A stretch of 17,984 nucleotides of DNA from an uncultured Lachnospiraceae bacterium (GTDB lineage Bacteria; Bacillota; Clostridia; Lachnospirales; Lachnospiraceae), in NCBI GenBank assembly GCA_947174725.1, contig CAMWKA010000004.1, positions 1-17,984 of the forward strand, read 5' to 3'. Shown here one piece after another: positions 15,321-17,984 of the stretch. Within the stretch, counting starts at the first letter, position 1. Each line of letters begins with the position of its first letter. Position numbers and translations under genes: made by a program. The notes beneath the pieces are model-generated. The model was given only the letters and a program-made list of their open reading frames with translations, was not told the DNA's origin and ran no database searches.

Positions 15321-17268
15321 ATTTCACCTCATCCAAAGCTCCTTCCTGGATCAGCTCCAAAAGAATATCCACAATATGGGCATCCAGCTGTGTTCCTGAT
15401 ACCCGCTTCATCTCAGCAATAATGTTTTCCATCGGCATACATTCTCTGTAGGGGCGGGTAGAATGCATGGCATCAAAAGTATCTGCAACCGCAATGATCC
15501 TTGCAACCTGCGGAATTTCTCTTTCCTGCTTTCCGCTGGGATACCCCTTTCCATCCAGCCGTTCATGATGATACCCGGCGCCCAATGCCAGATTCGGCAG
15601 ACAGTCGATCTCCTTTAAAATCTCATAACCATATTGTGCATGCTGTTTGATCGTTTCGTACTCATCATTCGTAAGTTTTCCGGGCTTGTTCAAGATATCT
15701 TCCGGAATGACAACCTTCCCGATATCATGCAGCAGAGCAATATGATAAATGTTCTCCAGCATTTTGTCGTTATATCCCATCTTCGCTGCGATCAGCCTTG
15801 CATACTCCGCTACTCTAAAAGAATGTCCCTTTGTGTACTGATCTTTAATGTCAATGCTCTTGGCAAAAGCGCGTATCATCTGATTGATAAACAGCTCGCT
15901 TTCCTTTTCCTCCTTAATTGCCTGCTTCAATTCCTTATTCTGCTCTTCCAGCCTGACAGAAAACGCATGAATCCGGTCCTTCATAAAGTGGATGCAGTTT
16001 TCCGGTATATTGCTGCCATTGTAAATTGCCTCTGCCATTTCCATACAGTTTCCGTAACCGCACGCTCCGCAGTTAATATTCCTCTGCTCCCAGCTTATTT
16101 TGTTCATGGAAAGGAATATGGCATCCAGCTCCTTCTCATCCGGTTCACGCAGGGAAATACTGCCGGATTTATCGGTATAATTCCGCATAAAATCCCGGAT
16201 ATCCAATTGGGAAAACTGCTTGTTAAATTGTTTCAGGCGCTCCGCCGGCGCAAGCGCTTTTGAAAACGGACTCTCTCCGCTGTTCTTTTTGCAACGTTCC
16301 CTGATCTCCTGCAGATTATAATAGTTTTCTTCTGAATCATTTTTTTCAATTTCAATACCCGTCCCGTAAAGGCAGCCTCTGTCACAATTCAGTATATCTA
16401 TCATAAACGGTACTTTTTGTCCATTTGCCAATCTCTTTCTATAGTCCTTTAAGAAGGTATAGGCGCGCTTTTCCCCCTCTACCTGCCGTACAAATGCTTC
16501 CTCACCGCAAAACCAATAGACATTCTCCTTAAGCCCTCCCGGTGTAGGATAGACAGAACCCAAACCATATTCAATCTCGTCCGTTGCGTCTGCGCCGGTA
16601 ATATGGTGTTTCCGCGCATATTCCATAAAATGACGAAAGGTCAGATTATAAGATACATAACCATATGTATTAGGATCGGTAATCTCGATTTTTTTTGCCA
16701 TACACGGACTGATAAATGCCAGCTTATCCGTAATATGCAAATATTTTTTCGCATAAATCGCCGCACACAGCAGAGGACTGTGAATCGGTATCAGCTTCTG
16801 TATCAGGTCAGGTGCGTAATGCTCAATATAATTGACTACTGCGGGACAGGGTTGGGAAATTCCGCCCTGCAGGTCATGCTCTGAAATATAGTTGATATAT
16901 CCCCATGTGGTAATGTCAGCGCCGAAACTGACACTGATGATCCGGTTGACCCCCAAAGCCTTCAATCCGCCTAATATAGAGGCATATTCCTCCGGGTAAT
17001 TGGCTTGAAATGCCGGAGCGAGCAGCACAGAGATCTGTTCCCCCTGCTCTAAATCACGGAAAAACTGTTCCGTATCATCATAATAATCTCTGGCGTTATG
17101 TTCACACACATCAAAGCAGGCGCCACATGCGATACAATTTTCACTATGTACCTCAATCCGCTGTCCGTCCTCTGATTGAACGGAATAATTTGCAGTCAGA
17201 ACAGGGCAGACCGAAATGCAGCGATTACACCCCTGACATTTTTCATTTGTATAGACCAGCTGACTCAT
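15319..17268 (-). CDS. FeFe-hydrogenase-like sensor fused to an HD-GYP c-di-GMP phosphodiesterase
   Basis: A 649-residue cytoplasmic fusion. Residues 1-60 carry two 4Fe-4S ferredoxin motifs (Cys11/14/17/21 and Cys45/48/51/55). Residues about 78-305 match the FeFe-hydrogenase large subunit: QPCPAV with Cys141 (L1), SPCMAKKIE with Cys189 (L2) and CDRGC with Cys295/Cys299 (L3), so all four H-cluster ligands remain. The Cys used for proton transfer in catalytic enzymes is replaced by Pro140, and the GGG tail of L3 is altered, as expected of sensory (HydS-type) members. A second 4Fe-4S domain follows (Cys400/403/408/425, CGACGYGNC). A coiled coil (about 434-465) leads to HD-GYP (about 466-640) with His481, His514-Asp515, His543, His567-His568, GYP 575-577 and Asp596, a full active-site set. 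Predicted role: redox or H2 state controls c-di-GMP hydrolysis. A purine-rich Shine-Dalgarno (GAGAGGAAAG) precedes ATG 17268. Transcribed alone. Confidence 0.88.
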   Translation of the reverse strand: MSQLVYTNEKCQGCNRCISVCPVLTANYSVQSEDGQRIEVHSENCIACGACFDVCEHNARDYYDDTEQFFRDLEQGEQISVLLAPAFQANYPEEYASILGGLKALGVNRIISVSFGADITTWGYINYISEHDLQGGISQPCPAVVNYIEHYAPDLIQKLIPIHSPLLCAAIYAKKYLHITDKLAFISPCMAKKIEITDPNTYGYVSYNLTFRHFMEYARKHHITGADATDEIEYGLGSVYPTPGGLKENVYWFCGEEAFVRQVEGEKRAYTFLKDYRKRLANGQKVPFMIDILNCDRGCLYGTGIEIEKNDSEENYYNLQEIRERCKKNSGESPFSKALAPAERLKQFNKQFSQLDIRDFMRNYTDKSGSISLREPDEKELDAIFLSMNKISWEQRNINCGACGYGNCMEMAEAIYNGSNIPENCIHFMKDRIHAFSVRLEEQNKELKQAIKEEKESELFINQMIRAFAKSIDIKDQYTKGHSFRVAEYARLIAAKMGYNDKMLENIYHIALLHDIGKVVIPEDILNKPGKLTNDEYETIKQHAQYGYEILKEIDCLPNLALGAGYHHERLDGKGYPSGKQEREIPQVARIIAVADTFDAMHSTRPYRECMPMENIIAEMKRVSGTQLDAHIVDILLELIQEGALDEVK

Positions 17269-17371
17269 TATTTCTTTCCTCTCCCCTTATTCTATGGCAC
17301 GTATTGCTCAATACAAATAGCGTAAACTATATACATATTAGTCCTTAAGTTCATATAATTATCGTATAAAT

Positions 17372-17412
17372 ATTGTATTCCACTTGACAAACACTGTCAA
17401 TATTTATATAAC
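17372..17412. promoter_or_regulatory. Back-to-back promoters with mirrored -35 boxes
   Basis: TTGACA-aacac-TGTCAA (17384-17400) is an inverted repeat of two perfect -35 boxes. Minus strand: TTGACA (17395-17400), a 17-base spacer and TACAAT (17372-17377), leading to the hydrogenase-like gene with a leader of about 95 bases. Plus strand: TTGACA (17384-17389), a 17-base spacer and TATAAC (17407-17412), pointing into the 3' end of the D-LDH gene. Confidence 0.65.
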
Positions 17413-17454
17413 TTGCAGATTTACTTCAAAAAACTAACATTGTTATTTTTAATG

Positions 17455-17477
17455 CAAGGGGAACTATGTTCCCCTTG
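17455..17477 (-). terminator. Hairpin after the D-LDH gene
   Basis: CAAGGGGAAC (17455-17464) and GTTCCCCTTG (17468-17477) form a perfect 10-bp stem with a TAT loop, 17 bases past the D-LDH stop. On the minus strand the following bases are A-rich rather than T-rich, so it is not a textbook terminator. It could also end the plus-strand transcript from the promoter at 17384-17412. Confidence 0.45.
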
Positions 17478-17494
17478 TCATTGTCTTCAATGGA

Positions 17495-17929
17495 TCATTT
17501 GACCTCATTTGCTAACTCTTCCCCTTTTTCTACTGCCGTCGCGTTTTCAAGCGTGACCTGCGCAATAGAATGCATCGCCTCTTTTGTAAAAAAGCCCATA
17601 TGTGAAGTCAGGATAACGTTTGGAAATGTGGTGAGCCTTGCAAGGTTTTCGTCCCGTATGATTTTATTGGAACAGTCCTCATAAAAGATACCCTCTTCCT
17701 CTTCATAGACGTCCAGACCCACGCCGGCAATCTTCTTTGATAACAATCCGTCGATCAGCGCGCCCGCATCGATCAAACCGCCTCTCGAAGTGTTGACGAT
17801 ATAAACGCCCTTCTTCATCTGACTGATGCTTTCCTCGTCGATGATATGATACGTGTCCTTCATCAACGGACAGTGCAGCGAAATCACGTCCGCCTCTGCC
17901 AGTAGATCCTTTAATGGCATATATTCTAC
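17495..17929 (-). CDS. ldhA: D-lactate dehydrogenase, C-terminal part (truncated by contig end)
   Basis: The last 144 codons of an NAD-dependent D-2-hydroxyacid dehydrogenase that reduces pyruvate to D-lactate during fermentation. Visible are the end of the NAD-binding domain (ADVISLHCPLMKDTYHIID) and the catalytic triad: Arg in VNTSRGGLID, Glu 29 residues later in DVYEEEEG, and His 32 residues after that in TSHMGFFTKEA. This spacing equals that of Arg235, Glu264 and His296 in lactobacillar D-LDH. The IFYEDCSN stretch is typical of fermentative LdhA. The stop is TGA. The 5' half is missing because the sequence beyond 17929 is sequencing adapter, not because the gene is broken. VanH is a relative, but no van genes are nearby. 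Confidence 0.9.
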   Translation of the reverse strand, partial: VEYMPLKDLLAEADVISLHCPLMKDTYHIIDEESISQMKKGVYIVNTSRGGLIDAGALIDGLLSKKIAGVGLDVYEEEEGIFYEDCSNKIIRDENLARLTTFPNVILTSHMGFFTKEAMHSIAQVTLENATAVEKGEELANEVK

Positions 17930-17984
17930 ATGTCTCGTATACACATCTCCGAGCCCACGAGACGCTCATGAATCTCGTATGCCG
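17930..17984. other. Illumina Nextera adapter contamination at the contig end
   Basis: From 17931 the bases TGTCTC-g-TATACACATCT match the 19-base Nextera mosaic end (one substitution at 17937, plus a at 17930 for the leading C). They are followed exactly by CCGAGCCCACGAGAC (17949-17963), an 8-base index GCTCATGA (17964-17971) and ATCTCGTATGCCG (17972-17984), the start of the P7 primer site. The order adapter-index-P7 is that of a Nextera library read-through. This is an assembly artefact, not genomic DNA. Confidence 0.96.

Noticed and set aside
17495..17929. VanH-type resistance dehydrogenase
   Set aside because: No vanA/vanX-like genes or van regulators are next to it, and the IFYEDCSN stretch and genome context fit an ordinary fermentative D-LDH. 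The two-component genes 6 kb away belong with the FtsX exporter.

Overview
The window looks like one contig-edge fragment of a low-to-mid GC anaerobic Firmicute, most likely a Lachnospiraceae-type gut clostridium. This is inferred from AGGAGG-type ribosome binding sites, a DUF6128-like protein (a family I associate with Lachnospiraceae), a PucR/CdaR regulator beside a stand-alone MsmK/UgpC ATPase, a beta-glucoside PTS operon, a fermentative D-lactate dehydrogenase and an FeFe-hydrogenase-like sensor. No rRNA, tRNA, CRISPR array or phage gene was seen.

Layout. (1) 113-919 (+): a glycyl-radical-enzyme activase (radical SAM, NrdG2-like) interrupted by an in-frame TGA at codon 12. (2) 916-5018, all minus strand: a DUF6128-like protein with four 13-residue repeats, a PucR-type regulator, a ComFB-like protein, an intergenic block of repeats and long hairpins, and a sugar-ABC ATPase. 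(3) 5233-9304, minus strand: a GNAT acetyltransferase, then a bglF-like PTS IIBCA gene and a GH1 6-phospho-beta-glucosidase forming a beta-glucoside uptake and cleavage operon. (4) 9594-15257, plus strand: a promoter, a structured leader ending in a terminator, an OmpR-type response regulator, a short histidine kinase with no sensory domain, a MITE-like palindromic element flanked by an imperfect 9-bp direct repeat, and a MacB-like ABC ATPase with an 887-residue FtsX permease. This has the shape of a peptide-antibiotic or envelope-stress sensing and export module. (5) 15319-17268, minus strand: a fusion of ferredoxin clusters, an FeFe-hydrogenase-like H-cluster domain, another Fe-S domain and an HD-GYP c-di-GMP phosphodiesterase. 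It is read from a promoter whose -35 box is mirrored by a second promoter facing the other way. (6) 17495-17929, minus strand: the C-terminal part of a D-lactate dehydrogenase running into the contig end.

The last ~54 bases (17930-17984) are not biological. They match the Illumina Nextera transposase adapter, an 8-base index and the start of P7, so the D-LDH gene is truncated by an assembly artefact.

The strongest candidates for new biology are the hydrogenase-like/HD-GYP fusion (a probable redox- or H2-to-c-di-GMP sensor), the MITE-like element between a promoter and the ABC exporter genes, and the terminator-bearing leader before the response regulator.
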